64,000 nucleotides of DNA, from contig JAHQWL010000055.1 of assembly GCA_029856155.1 (NCBI GenBank), positions 1 through 64,000 of the forward strand, in the 5' to 3' direction. Under the pieces are notes generated by a model. That model had not been told where the DNA came from. It worked only from the letters and a program-made list of their open reading frames with translations, and ran no database searches. A program made the position numbers and the translations under genes. The number at the start of each line of letters is the position of its first letter. The first letter of the stretch is position 1. Below, in pieces: positions 9,506 through 18,195 of this stretch. Source of the DNA: Promethearchaeia archaeon. Its GTDB lineage: Archaea; Asgardarchaeota; Lokiarchaeia; Sigyniarchaeales; SOKP01.

Positions 9506-10462
9506 TTAGGAAATATCTCGTCTTTTCAAAACTAGTATACCAATAAAAAGTAAAATTCCTCCTATAATGATTAGGTAGAATAATGAAGCAATAGGATGGT
9601 AATACCCGGTTTTAACGTAATTAATAGTATAATCTATCTCATTAAATTCAATCTTAATAATTCCAAACATCCAAAAGATTTCTCCATAATAGTTTAACAT
9701 TTCAGGAATAAAAAATTCTCCAATCCAGATAAATATATTCGCAAAATGATATCCAATGTCGAAATTGTATAGCCAATATTTTTCATACCAATTATCTGTT
9801 GCGAAAAGTAACATGGGTTTGAACATCATCATGACAAGAAATGAAAAAATTACTATTGTAAGTGGAAGAAGCAAAACATTTCTTGCTCTTTTGAAAAATG
9901 ATGAAAATCCCATCGTAATACCTCCAAAGAAGAATAAAATAATTAATGAATAGAGAAAATTTATTCCTAAATAGATCCCTATATCAGCAAAAGGATATTT
10001 AATTAACGCGATTAGAGAGATGATAGATAGACTTACAAAACTCACCAATACTCCAAATAGATAAAGGGCGATAAATTTACTTACTATTATTTTAGGACGA
10101 CTAATTGGTTTGCTTATTAAAAATAACATTGTCCCTGATTTTAATTCTTCAGAAATTAAAGGTCCAGTCGAACCTATAATGATGATTGGAAAAAGTATCG
10201 CAAAATTATAATACCAAGTAACAAATCCTAATAATTGTACTAAAGATTCTTCCCCAGAAAATACATAAGAGGGTACAAAACCTAAAATTAATGCTGGAAC
10301 TAATATCATAAAAAAAATTGAGATCGTCAATCTTTTTATTGTACATAAATCAAAAATAAATGTTTTTTTGATCATTACTAGTGAAGGCTTTAAATTCGAT
10401 CTATGAATTGGCGTTATTCCTCTTAATTTTTTTTTATATGGCTTAGTATTCAGAGTATTCAC
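9506..10462 (-). CDS. ABC transporter permease (ABC-2 type)
   Basis: A 318-residue membrane protein with about six hydrophobic segments and the cytoplasmic segment PLISEELKSGTMLFLISKPISR, the usual coupling region of ABC-2 exporters, recognisable as EELKSGTMLFLISKPISR. The GTG start overlaps the stop of the upstream ATPase gene by four bases (GTGA), with GAGGTGA as ribosome site, so translation is coupled. The last TM is followed by LKRRDIS, a common end for such permeases. The exported substrate is not known; lipid, drug or natriuretic-type (NosY/NatB-like) export are all options. Confidence 0.85.
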   Translation of the reverse strand: MNTLNTKPYKKKLRGITPIHRSNLKPSLVMIKKTFIFDLCTIKRLTISIFFMILVPALILGFVPSYVFSGEESLVQLLGFVTWYYNFAILFPIIIIGSTGPLISEELKSGTMLFLISKPISRPKIIVSKFIALYLFGVLVSFVSLSIISLIALIKYPFADIGIYLGINFLYSLIILFFFGGITMGFSSFFKRARNVLLLPLTIVIFSFLVMMMFKPMLLFATDNWYEKYWLYNFDIGYHFANIFIWIGEFFIPEMLNYYGEIFWMFGIIKIEFNEIDYTINYVKTGYYHPIASLFYLIIIGGILLFIGILVLKRRDIS

Positions 10463-11430
10463 TTTTTATTCACCTCGTCTTCCATTATTTCAATAAAAAT
10501 GTCCTGTAAGGAAGTTTCCGGCTGATGGAAATCTCTTAGTATTACATTATTATCAATTAACATTTTTGGAATAGACTTCTGGAGTAATTCAATATCTTTT
10601 GGAATAATATGTATTTTATCATCATTGCCATCTATCCAAATATTAGATATAAAATCCTTCACTTTTAATAGTTGTATCATTTTATCATTTGAATTTGTAT
10701 TTAAAATAACTATATTTTGACCGGTTTTGATTGAATGCATTTTTTTAATATTTTTAATAGTATCAGTCAAGACTATTTTACCCTTATTAATCATAGTTAC
10801 ATTTTCACACATTTGTTCTATTTCAGATAATATATGGCTTGATACAAACACACTGACTTTTTTTGATAAATCTTTTATGTCTTTTATAATGTTAGCTCGC
10901 CCTATAGGATCTAAATTTGAAGTTGGCTCGTCCAGTATTAAAAGTTCTGGTTCATGTATAAGAGCTGCAGCAATTCCAATCCGTTGTTTCATTCCTTCAG
11001 AATATTTTCCAATTTGGCGGTCCCGAGCTTCTATTAACTTTAAATTTTTCAGTAGCTCAAGAGTTTTATTTTTTGCATCATGTCTTCTCAAACCACTTAA
11101 TTCCCCTATATAAGTTAAATATTGTTCTCCCGTCATTTTCTCATAATAAGAAGGATCTTGTGGTAAAAACCCTATTATTCGACGTGCTCTTATTGAACCT
11201 GCATTCTCCCCTTTAATTTTAGCTTTTCCATCTGTAATTGAAATTGCACCTATTAGCATGTTTATTGTTGTGGTTTTTCCCGCACCATTTGGGCCTAAAA
11301 ACCCATGAATACCAGATTTCGTTGAAATGTTAATCTGATTTACGGCCTTAACACTCTCTCCACCTCTGCCATATATTTTTGTTAACTTATTCGTCCAAAT
11401 TTCTGGAATTTCTGATTCTTCTTCAATCAT
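10459..11430 (-). CDS. ABC transporter ATP-binding protein
   Basis: The ATPase of the exporter whose permease follows. It has Walker A GPNGAGKTT, Q-loop LPQDPSYYE, signature YSEGMKQRIG, Walker B LLILDEPTSNLDP and the switch His in SSHILSE. Length is 323 residues; the C-terminal 90 residues form the extra domain seen in ABC-2-type exporters (about 230-323). ATG start at 11430; its promoter should lie in the 177-base gap before it. It lies in the centre of the mirrored cassette and is single-copy here. Confidence 0.9.
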   Translation of the reverse strand: MIEEESEIPEIWTNKLTKIYGRGGESVKAVNQINISTKSGIHGFLGPNGAGKTTTINMLIGAISITDGKAKIKGENAGSIRARRIIGFLPQDPSYYEKMTGEQYLTYIGELSGLRRHDAKNKTLELLKNLKLIEARDRQIGKYSEGMKQRIGIAAALIHEPELLILDEPTSNLDPIGRANIIKDIKDLSKKVSVFVSSHILSEIEQMCENVTMINKGKIVLTDTIKNIKKMHSIKTGQNIVILNTNSNDKMIQLLKVKDFISNIWIDGNDDKIHIIPKDIELLQKSIPKMLIDNNVILRDFHQPETSLQDIFIEIMEDEVNKK

Positions 11431-11607
11431 TTAATATCTCATATCTTTTTTTTTATAATATTTTAAGATGATAATCACTATAAAAGTATAAACTATTACA
11501 CTTTTGTCAAAAATGAATTACATGACAATTATTGGATATTCCTTAAAATAAATTTTTTTAACTTATAAAATTGTATATTCTACATTAAACCATTTTAAAA
11601 TTTAAAA

Positions 11608-11799
11608 ATGGGCGCTATAGAACAAGTAAAATTTGGAATAATTAGGTATGGAAATGCAAGTAGTTATCATATATTAGGGATTAAAAAAGATCCAAATCTT
11701 AATATTAAGTTTATTGTTGCCTATGATATAAATGAAAAAAATTTAAATCATGTTTCTAAGAGAAATTATATTCTAAAGGATTTTTTGCCTGTAATTTAA
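11608..11799 (+). pseudogene. Decayed Gfo/Idh oxidoreductase fragment
   Basis: Only 63 residues remain, matching the N-terminal Rossmann part of the two full-length Gfo/Idh genes: EQVKFGII at the start, a second-strand VAYDINEKNL like the GYDVDDKKL of copy A, and a final KDFLPVI. The glycine-rich loop is damaged (FGIIRYGNAS instead of FGIIGAGSA). The frame stops where the rest of the domain should continue, and the racemase gene starts about 60 bases later. A TATA-like ACTTATAAAA lies about 45 bases upstream. It is a remnant of a third copy, not a functional enzyme. A short expressed peptide is unlikely. Confidence 0.75.
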
Positions 11800-11859
11800 A
11801 AAAATTATAAAAATTTAAATTGGTAAAAATGTAATACTTAAAATAAAAGGGGATTGAAA

Positions 11860-12549
11860 TTGGTAAAGCATATTGGAATTATTGCTTGTAGTGCAGAAGG
11901 AGCTGCGCTTTGTTATAAAACTATTTGTATAGAAGCTCAAGAAAAGTTGTTTAAATATAGACATCCTGAAATAACAATACATACACCACCTCTTTCTGAT
12001 TATATGCAACACATATGGAATGGTAATTGGGAAGAAGTTGCAGAATTAATGCTCAACTCTGCAAGAATTGTAGCAAAAGCAGGAGCGGAATTTGCAATTT
12101 GCCCTGATAATACACTACATCAAGCGTATAATTTAATGATATCTAAATCTCCTATCCCTTGGATACATATCGCTGAAGTTGTAGGAAAAGAAGCAAAACA
12201 ACAAAAATTTAAACACCTAGGAATACTAGGTACAAAATATCTTATGAATTCTTCAGTTTATCCCGACGCTCTTAAGAAATTCAATATAGCATGTGAGATT
12301 CCAGAAGTCTCTGATCAAGATAAAGTTGATAAAATAATTTTTGAGGAATTAGTAAACGGTGTATTTACAGAGGAATCTAGAAAAGTTTTTAATAAAATTA
12401 TTCAAAAATTAGCTAAAAAGAACTGTGATGCAGTTGTTCTAGGATGTACAGAGATACCTTTGCTTATAGATCCTAATGATTGTCCCCTACCTACTTTGGA
12501 TTCTACTAGATTATTAGCAAGAGCAGCAATTAAAAAAGCTTTAGAATAA
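11860..12549 (+). CDS. Aspartate/glutamate racemase-superfamily protein
   Basis: A 229-residue member of the Asp/Glu/hydantoin racemase superfamily. The second catalytic Cys is in VVLGCTEIPLL; the first region reads FAICPDNTLHQ, with Cys three residues before Asn-Thr rather than one or two, so the active site may differ. Family reactions include amino-acid racemisation, hydantoin racemisation, maleate isomerisation and arylmalonate decarboxylation. The frame opens at TTG 11854, but AGGGGA at 11848-11853 would abut it; the TTG at 11860 has proper spacing, so I start there. It is flanked by the decayed Gfo/Idh and a convergent SDR. The substrate is unknown. Confidence 0.8.
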   Translation: MVKHIGIIACSAEGAALCYKTICIEAQEKLFKYRHPEITIHTPPLSDYMQHIWNGNWEEVAELMLNSARIVAKAGAEFAICPDNTLHQAYNLMISKSPIPWIHIAEVVGKEAKQQKFKHLGILGTKYLMNSSVYPDALKKFNIACEIPEVSDQDKVDKIIFEELVNGVFTEESRKVFNKIIQKLAKKNCDAVVLGCTEIPLLIDPNDCPLPTLDSTRLLARAAIKKALE

Positions 12550-12582
12550 AAAATTATAGAAATAAAAAGAAAATATATAAAC

Positions 12583-13368
12583 TTATTGAGTAGTCCATCC
12601 ACCATCAATTCTTAGATCAGCACCCGTTATATAAGAGGATTCTTCAGTTGCTAAAAAGAGAATTCCTGTAGCAATCTCTTCTGGTGTTGCCCAACGTCCC
12701 AATACACCCTCTTTTTCAAACTCCTTTTTAACTTCTTCATAAGAAACTCCTCTATCTCTTGCCTGCTTAGCAACATCGCTCTGTAGCATTGGCGTATCAG
12801 TAGCCCCAGGGCTTACACTATTTACACGTACATTATAAGGAGCAAGATCTAAGGCTAACGCCCTTGTATAACCTAACACTCCTGCTTTTGTAGAGCAATA
12901 ATTTGCATGAGCAACTTGACCTATATGAGCAGCGACAGAAGCTAAAGTTATAATTGAACCCGATTTTTGTTTTTTAAAATATGGAACAGCGTATTTACAC
13001 GTGTAATGAGTACCCTTTAGATTCACATCTATTAGAAGATCATAATCCTCATCTGGAAAAGTCTCGACGGGTCCAACTCGTACTACTCCTGCATTAATAA
13101 TCAAAATATCAATTCTCCCATATTTTTTAATAGTTGAATCTATCATTTTCTTAACGTCTTCTGGATTTCTTACATCTACTTTCATTATTGATGTTCTATC
13201 TTTACCATCTTCCATCAATTCAAATGTTTCTTTAAGACCATCTTCATTTATATCCGAAAGTACTTGTATAGCTCCTTCTTTTGCAAATAAAACCGCAGTA
13301 GATCTACCAATTCCAGATGCTGCTCCTGTTAATATAACAACTTTATTTTTAACGCGAATTTTTTTCAC
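12583..13368 (-). CDS. SDR-family dehydrogenase (copy B)
   Basis: A classical SDR of 261 residues with TGAASGIGRS, NAG, the catalytic Ser in ITLASVAAH, YCSTK and the closing LRIDGGWTTQ. It is close to 3-oxoacyl-ACP reductase/sugar dehydrogenases. The start is GTG at 13368. Only 48 bases separate it from the divergent Gfo/Idh gene, so both are probably leaderless from back-to-back promoters. It forms the mirrored partner of the SDR at 8695. The substrate is unknown. Confidence 0.88.
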   Translation of the reverse strand: MKKIRVKNKVVILTGAASGIGRSTAVLFAKEGAIQVLSDINEDGLKETFELMEDGKDRTSIMKVDVRNPEDVKKMIDSTIKKYGRIDILIINAGVVRVGPVETFPDEDYDLLIDVNLKGTHYTCKYAVPYFKKQKSGSIITLASVAAHIGQVAHANYCSTKAGVLGYTRALALDLAPYNVRVNSVSPGATDTPMLQSDVAKQARDRGVSYEEVKKEFEKEGVLGRWATPEEIATGILFLATEESSYITGADLRIDGGWTTQ

Positions 13369-13386
13369 CTAAAATCTAGAACAAAT

Positions 13387-13397
13387 CTATAAATTAT
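13387..13397. promoter_or_regulatory. TATA-like box in a 48-base divergent promoter region
   Basis: CTATAAATTAT sits near the middle of the 48 bases between a GTG start (13368, minus) and an ATG start (13417, plus). It is about 22-26 bases from both start codons, the distance expected for archaeal leaderless transcripts. One AT-rich element may therefore serve both directions. Pattern match only. Confidence 0.45.
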
Positions 13398-13416
13398 CTT
13401 ATTATTTCTCTTATTT

Positions 13417-14541
13417 ATGGATTATGTTAAATATGGAGTAATAGGATCAGGCGCAGCGTGGACTTTTCACTCAATAGGTGCTAAGAAGATTCCCACAATC
13501 AAATTTAAATCTATGTATGATATTAAAGATGCGAAAAGAACAGCCAGAGTAAATAAGATGGATTTTTATGATAACTTCGATGAATTTCTTAAGAGTGATA
13601 TTGATGCTGTTATGATATTTACCCCTCATTATCTTCACGAAAAATATGTCTTAGCGGTTGCTGAAGCAGGAAAGCATATACTTTTAGAAAAACCTATGGC
13701 AACCACACTTGAGGGATGTGATGAAATGATTGAAGCAACTAGGAAAGCAGGAGTAAAATTTATGATAGCTGAAAATCATCGATTCTTACCTGCTCATAAA
13801 TATATTATGGAAGTTATCCAATCTGGATTAATCGGTAAACCCTTTTTGATAAGATCTTATGAAGGTGTTGATGAGATTGAAGGCCTAATGAAATCTGGAT
13901 ATTGGAAGGGGCACCCTATTATGGCTGGAGGGGGGTCTCTAATGGATATGGGAGTTCACAAATTTGCAACATTGAATTGGATTTTAAATGATACTGTAGA
14001 ATCTGCTTATAGTTGGCTAACAAAACAGTGTACAAACTTGGAAGAGAAGGCTGAAGATAATGCCATGGTCTTCTTAAAATATAAAAAAGGAACTATTGCT
14101 GAGACTATTGTTAGCTTCAGTGTGGTATCTCCATGTAATAATAGTCTTGAGATATATGGATCAATGGGATCTATTATAGAAAATCATGAATGGAAAAATC
14201 CAATTAGAGTTTTCTCAAAACATGATAATATGGGTGAACATAAAAAAAAATGGTATGAACCCGAGATTGAACATGGACCATTTCCAAAATATTATCAAAT
14301 ATCAATGAGAAATGAGGATTTGCATTTTACAAACTGTATTCTCAATGATATTGATCCTGAATTTACTCCAGAACAAGCTAAAGAAGCAATAGCTGTAGTT
14401 TTAATGTCATACTTATCAGCAAAACTAGAGAGAACTGCATCCAGAAATGAACTAATGGAAATTTATAGAACTAAAGGAACAAAGAGTATCCTTGAAGGAT
14501 TAGAAAAAGCAGTTAAAAATAATTGTCAATTATTAAACTAA
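13417..14541 (+). CDS. Gfo/Idh/MocA-family oxidoreductase (copy B)
   Basis: Paralogue of the gene at 5456: 374 residues, Rossmann motif YGVIGSGAA, catalytic LEKPMATT, and the MDMGVHKFATLNW segment of the substrate domain. The DNA around the EKP motif is identical to copy A over 28 bases (13687-13714 versus 5738-5765). The ATG lies about 26 bases after a TATA-like box, so the message is probably leaderless. Unlike the other members of copy B it points away from them, being convergent with the amidase. It probably acts on the same type of sugar as copy A. Confidence 0.88.
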   Translation: MDYVKYGVIGSGAAWTFHSIGAKKIPTIKFKSMYDIKDAKRTARVNKMDFYDNFDEFLKSDIDAVMIFTPHYLHEKYVLAVAEAGKHILLEKPMATTLEGCDEMIEATRKAGVKFMIAENHRFLPAHKYIMEVIQSGLIGKPFLIRSYEGVDEIEGLMKSGYWKGHPIMAGGGSLMDMGVHKFATLNWILNDTVESAYSWLTKQCTNLEEKAEDNAMVFLKYKKGTIAETIVSFSVVSPCNNSLEIYGSMGSIIENHEWKNPIRVFSKHDNMGEHKKKWYEPEIEHGPFPKYYQISMRNEDLHFTNCILNDIDPEFTPEQAKEAIAVVLMSYLSAKLERTASRNELMEIYRTKGTKSILEGLEKAVKNNCQLLN

Positions 14542-14710
14542 TGATCAATAGTGATAATCATATGAGAAAAAACCAACTAATAAAACCATTTTTTAGAAAG
14601 ATAGATTGTATTCAAATTCCTGTTTCAAGTTTCATTCCTCTTTAATAAGAATCTCTTTATCCAAACTAGATGCATTATTAAATAAAAGTAATAAAATAAA
14701 AAAGGAGAAT

Positions 14711-16159
14711 TTAATTAAATATTGGGCGTTTATCTTGCCAAGGAGCAATTTCCTCAAAAGCTTTTGAAACTTGAAGTACAGTTAATTCATCAAATCTCTT
14801 TCCTACAATTTGCATTCCAATTGGCAATCCCTCACTAGACCAACCACAGGGAACTGAAGCTGCTGGATGACCACTTATATTGAATGGATATGCAAATGGT
14901 AGCCAGCCTAACAGTGAAACTCTTTTTCCATCTATAATTATATCTGATTTCATTGTTTCTCTATCATAAATTCCAGATTTACCTATTTCAAATGCAGGAC
15001 ACGCAACAGTTGGAGTTATAATTATATCAAAATCTTTAAAAAGTCTGGAAATATTAATATATATCGTTTCTCTTTGGACTTCTGCCATTTTCAGGTCTGC
15101 TGATGAAAAATTTAATCCAATATTAACCATTTCTACAAAATCAGGATCCATTTTGTCTTTCCATTTATCCAAAAAAGGTTTAAATGTATAACCAAATCCC
15201 GATGCCCAAAAAGTCCAGAATAGTGATTCCGGATTTTTTATTTTAATCTTACTTTTATCAACTGTCCAATTTAATCGTTCAAATTTTAGAATAGCTTCTA
15301 GAACTGATTTTTCAACTTCAGGATCGAGAGCTTCCACAAATCCTAAATCAAAGGAATATCCAATTCTTAATTTACTAGGTTCTTCATCAAGTTTTTCTAA
15401 ATAACTATAATTTGGTTTGGGTAAAGAATATCTATCCGAAAAATGCTCTCCTACTAACACATCTAATAATAATGCAGCATCCTTGACAAACCTAACAATT
15501 GGACCTTTATGAACAAATGTGCCTAAATAACCTAATAATAACATATTACTTTGAGGAACTCGACCAAAAGTAGGTTTAAGTCCATAAGTCCCGCAAAAAG
15601 AGCTAGGAATTCTAATAGATCCTCCACCATCTGACCCTATTGCTAATGGACTTAATCCAGATGCTACAGCTGCAGCCGCTCCGCCGCTAGATCCTCCAGG
15701 AGTTCTTTCTAAATTCCAAGGATTTTTGGTAACTCCAAAAATTAAGTTATCTGTTTCCCCCTTAAATCCATAAGCTGGAGTATTGGTTTTGCCTAAAATC
15801 ACAGTACCAGCATCCCTAGCTCTCTTAACTATTATATCATCTCTCCGTGGCTTATTATTTTCAAAAATTTTACTACCAAACGTGGTTCGTATTCCTTTTA
15901 TTTCAGTTTCATCCTTTATAGAAATTGGGATTCCATTCAATGCTCCTATTTTTTTATCTTCCTTTACTCTTTCATCCGCTTCTTTTGCCATCTGTCTTGC
16001 TAATTCCAGAGTTGGAGTACAATAAGCATTAATTATAGGATTTACTTTTTCAATTCTTTCGATGATTGTCTCTGTAATTTCTTGAGATGTCATTTCCTGT
16101 CTTTTAATAATATCATACATATCGAATGCTGACATAAAGCAAATATCTTCTTTATTCAT
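14711..16159 (-). CDS. Amidase-signature family hydrolase
   Basis: Hydrolyses a carboxamide to acid and ammonia or amine. The catalytic Lys-cisSer-Ser triad is visible: K82 in ISIKDE, S157 in GGSSGGAAAA and S181 in GSDGGGSIR. Length 482 residues, as usual. It is not a GatA obviously tied to tRNA: no GatB/C neighbours are present. It follows the copy B M24 gene by 28 bases on the same strand, probably one transcript from the gene at 19086 leftwards. It has no counterpart in copy A. An amide released by the cassette could be its substrate; this is inference. Confidence 0.88.
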   Translation of the reverse strand: MNKEDICFMSAFDMYDIIKRQEMTSQEITETIIERIEKVNPIINAYCTPTLELARQMAKEADERVKEDKKIGALNGIPISIKDETEIKGIRTTFGSKIFENNKPRRDDIIVKRARDAGTVILGKTNTPAYGFKGETDNLIFGVTKNPWNLERTPGGSSGGAAAAVASGLSPLAIGSDGGGSIRIPSSFCGTYGLKPTFGRVPQSNMLLLGYLGTFVHKGPIVRFVKDAALLLDVLVGEHFSDRYSLPKPNYSYLEKLDEEPSKLRIGYSFDLGFVEALDPEVEKSVLEAILKFERLNWTVDKSKIKIKNPESLFWTFWASGFGYTFKPFLDKWKDKMDPDFVEMVNIGLNFSSADLKMAEVQRETIYINISRLFKDFDIIITPTVACPAFEIGKSGIYDRETMKSDIIIDGKRVSLLGWLPFAYPFNISGHPAASVPCGWSSEGLPIGMQIVGKRFDELTVLQVSKAFEEIAPWQDKRPIFN

Positions 16160-16187
16160 ATCTCATCTACCTTTTTCTTTTCAGAAC

Positions 16188-17309
16188 TCATCTAATAAAA
16201 ATGTTTTTATCTAAACTTGAGAGTCGTTCACAACCGGAACTAGTTATTCTATAACAATCTTCGATACCTACTAATCCCTGACCTCTAACATTTTGCCATG
16301 CCTCTACATCTAATACCATATTTTCCTTTATAGGACCATCATAGGTATGTCCAGGTCCAAATATGTGTGCTTCTTCGGTTTCTAACCCTATACTGTGGCC
16401 AATTATACTACAAAAACCTTTTCCTAATTGTTTGTAATATTTATAAGCACCATTATATAATTCTTTTGGATCTGCTCCGGGTTTAAGGTTTTCTAAACAA
16501 AATTCTTGAACCTTTATCATATTTTCCATTGCTTTTACACCCTTTTCAGGAGCTTGTCCAACAACAGCATCTCGACTCACATCTGAAACATATCCCTTCC
16601 AAACAGCTCCAAAATCAAATCTAATCATATCACCTGGCTTCACAATGGTACCAACACCGGGTGCTTCTGGATCTGAATCCCCAATATTCATAGTTAAATG
16701 ATCCCAGCCTTCTGCTCCTTCTTTAACGATAGTACTTCGTGCAATTTGAAGTAATTCATTATCTGTTATTCCTTCTTTTAAAGATTCAATGCAATTTAGA
16801 ATGGCTTTTTCGGCAATTTGAGTTGATTTCCTAATTCTATTTATTTCTTCCTCGGATTTAATTAAACGCATTTCTAAAAATACGTTATCCCCATCAACCA
16901 AAGAAGCGTCTGGAAATTCCTTTCGGAGAAATTCTGATTGATATCGAGGCATAAGAGCTTCAATGCCAATTTTTTTATTTTTTAGACCAAAATCTTCAAG
17001 TTTTTCTCCTAATAATTTTAAACCACCTTTAGGGGAGCCAACACGTTCATAATTTTTTACCCAAGAAAACTTTTCAACACTATCATACAATGCCCATATG
17101 AGTAAGAATACTTCTCCGTCGTTAGTTATTATTGAAAAACTGGGATATTGATTATACAAAACAAATAGTATTGGATTAGGGGCAACATGAAGTGTAGGAA
17201 TCCCGGTTGTATAAAAAACATTAACTGGCGTAGTAGCAATTAAAGCATCAAGATTAAACTTTTCGAGAAGTTCAATCGCTCTTTTCTTATTATATCCTAT
17301 TGGTTCCAT
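16188..17309 (-). CDS. M24 metallopeptidase (copy B)
   Basis: Paralogue of 4274-5398 with 373 residues and the same five metal ligands: D232, D243, H305, E336, E350. The N-terminal MEPIG and TPVNVFY segments and the C-terminal CERLSSLDK are the same in both copies, so divergence is modest and function likely shared. The region around its start codon is duplicated as two adjacent 20-base units (17299-17338), each with a TATA-like AGATATAAAA on the coding strand, only one keeping the ATG. It lies between PIG-L and amidase on the same strand. Substrate unknown. Confidence 0.86.
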   Translation of the reverse strand: MEPIGYNKKRAIELLEKFNLDALIATTPVNVFYTTGIPTLHVAPNPILFVLYNQYPSFSIITNDGEVFLLIWALYDSVEKFSWVKNYERVGSPKGGLKLLGEKLEDFGLKNKKIGIEALMPRYQSEFLRKEFPDASLVDGDNVFLEMRLIKSEEEINRIRKSTQIAEKAILNCIESLKEGITDNELLQIARSTIVKEGAEGWDHLTMNIGDSDPEAPGVGTIVKPGDMIRFDFGAVWKGYVSDVSRDAVVGQAPEKGVKAMENMIKVQEFCLENLKPGADPKELYNGAYKYYKQLGKGFCSIIGHSIGLETEEAHIFGPGHTYDGPIKENMVLDVEAWQNVRGQGLVGIEDCYRITSSGCERLSSLDKNIFIR

Positions 17310-17338
17310 TTTATATCTATTGGTTTCGTTTTATATCT
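17299..17338 (-). repeat. Two adjacent 20-base repeat units spanning the M24 start codon
   Basis: Bases 17299-17318 and 17319-17338 are directly adjacent copies differing at 2 of 20 positions. The inner copy contains the ATG of the M24 gene (17309) and the outer copy has ACG at the same place. Each unit carries ATATAAAA on the minus strand, so the promoter element may be doubled. Likely a recent slippage duplication. Confidence 0.7.
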
Positions 17339-17383
17339 TTAAAAAATTTAATATATCTTCGTTTTATAATATTATTTTTTTCC

Positions 17384-18172
17384 TTAATTCTCTTTAAGCT
17401 TTAAAAGCATTTCTTGAGGATATTTTGCTTTCGTCCAAGGAAGATTAGAAAAAAAATGGGTAAAAATTCTTACTATTAGTGGTGGTTTATTCTTATATAC
17501 ATATTTTTTATTGAAATATACACGTCGATATGGTTCAGCATATTTCCATCCATGGAGCGTTCTTCCCGCGAACCTGCTAAATGGTCGATATGGGAGCATA
17601 GTATATCTTAAAAGCCATTGTTGTGTTCTATGACAAGTAATCAATTTATAGGTTAAACTTTTGATATCCTTTTTTTTAAAGCCAAAAAAGAAATTTGGAT
17701 GCAGACACGTGTAGAAATATAGGATTGGTGTGAAATTAATTAATTTCTTGTGGATAATGTAAAATAAAACTCTTCCAGTGTTTATATGGTCCATATGATA
17801 ATACCATGTATAGATAGCTTCTGGAGCAATAATAATATCTGGTCTTTCTTTTTTAAGATATTCAGCAACCCTATTAACAAAATCTTTATTGAATGGTACA
17901 AATCCATCAATATATCCAAAGAAGTCTATATTCTCAGGCAGAATTCCATGAATTTTCTCTGCATTAAATAATTCTCGTGTTCTAATTTTTGCTAGCAAAT
18001 CTCCTTTAAATTTATCATATTTGGGTCCCGGAAGTCCAAATTCTCCTCTAGTGAGTGAAGCAATTTTAATAATATGATTTTTTTTACTTTTAGTAGCTAA
18101 ATAATGCATCAAGTGCCCACACTTATGTTCTAAATCATCAGGATGAGCTTGAAAGAATATAATTTTAGTCAT
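17384..18172 (-). CDS. PIG-L (LmbE-like) zinc deacetylase (copy B)
   Basis: Paralogue of 2904-3698: 262 residues with HPDDLEH at the N-terminus and YYHMDHINTG for the second part of the zinc site. Seventy-five of the first 100 residues match copy A; the C-terminal basic, aromatic-rich tail is also kept. It sits 23 bases after the NIPA-like gene and 74 bases before the M24 gene, in the same order as copy A. The two PIG-L proteins very probably act on related N-acetylated compounds; which ones is unknown. Confidence 0.85.
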   Translation of the reverse strand: MTKIIFFQAHPDDLEHKCGHLMHYLATKSKKNHIIKIASLTRGEFGLPGPKYDKFKGDLLAKIRTRELFNAEKIHGILPENIDFFGYIDGFVPFNKDFVNRVAEYLKKERPDIIIAPEAIYTWYYHMDHINTGRVLFYIIHKKLINFTPILYFYTCLHPNFFFGFKKKDIKSLTYKLITCHRTQQWLLRYTMLPYRPFSRFAGRTLHGWKYAEPYRRVYFNKKYVYKNKPPLIVRIFTHFFSNLPWTKAKYPQEMLLKLKEN

Positions 18173-18195
18173 AATAAAATAATAGTTAAATTAGA

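Noticed and set aside
14542..14710. Short dyad-like stretch between Gfo/Idh copy B and the amidase
   Set aside because: Convergent gene ends with AT-rich spacer; no dyad of more than 6 bases and no coding frame.
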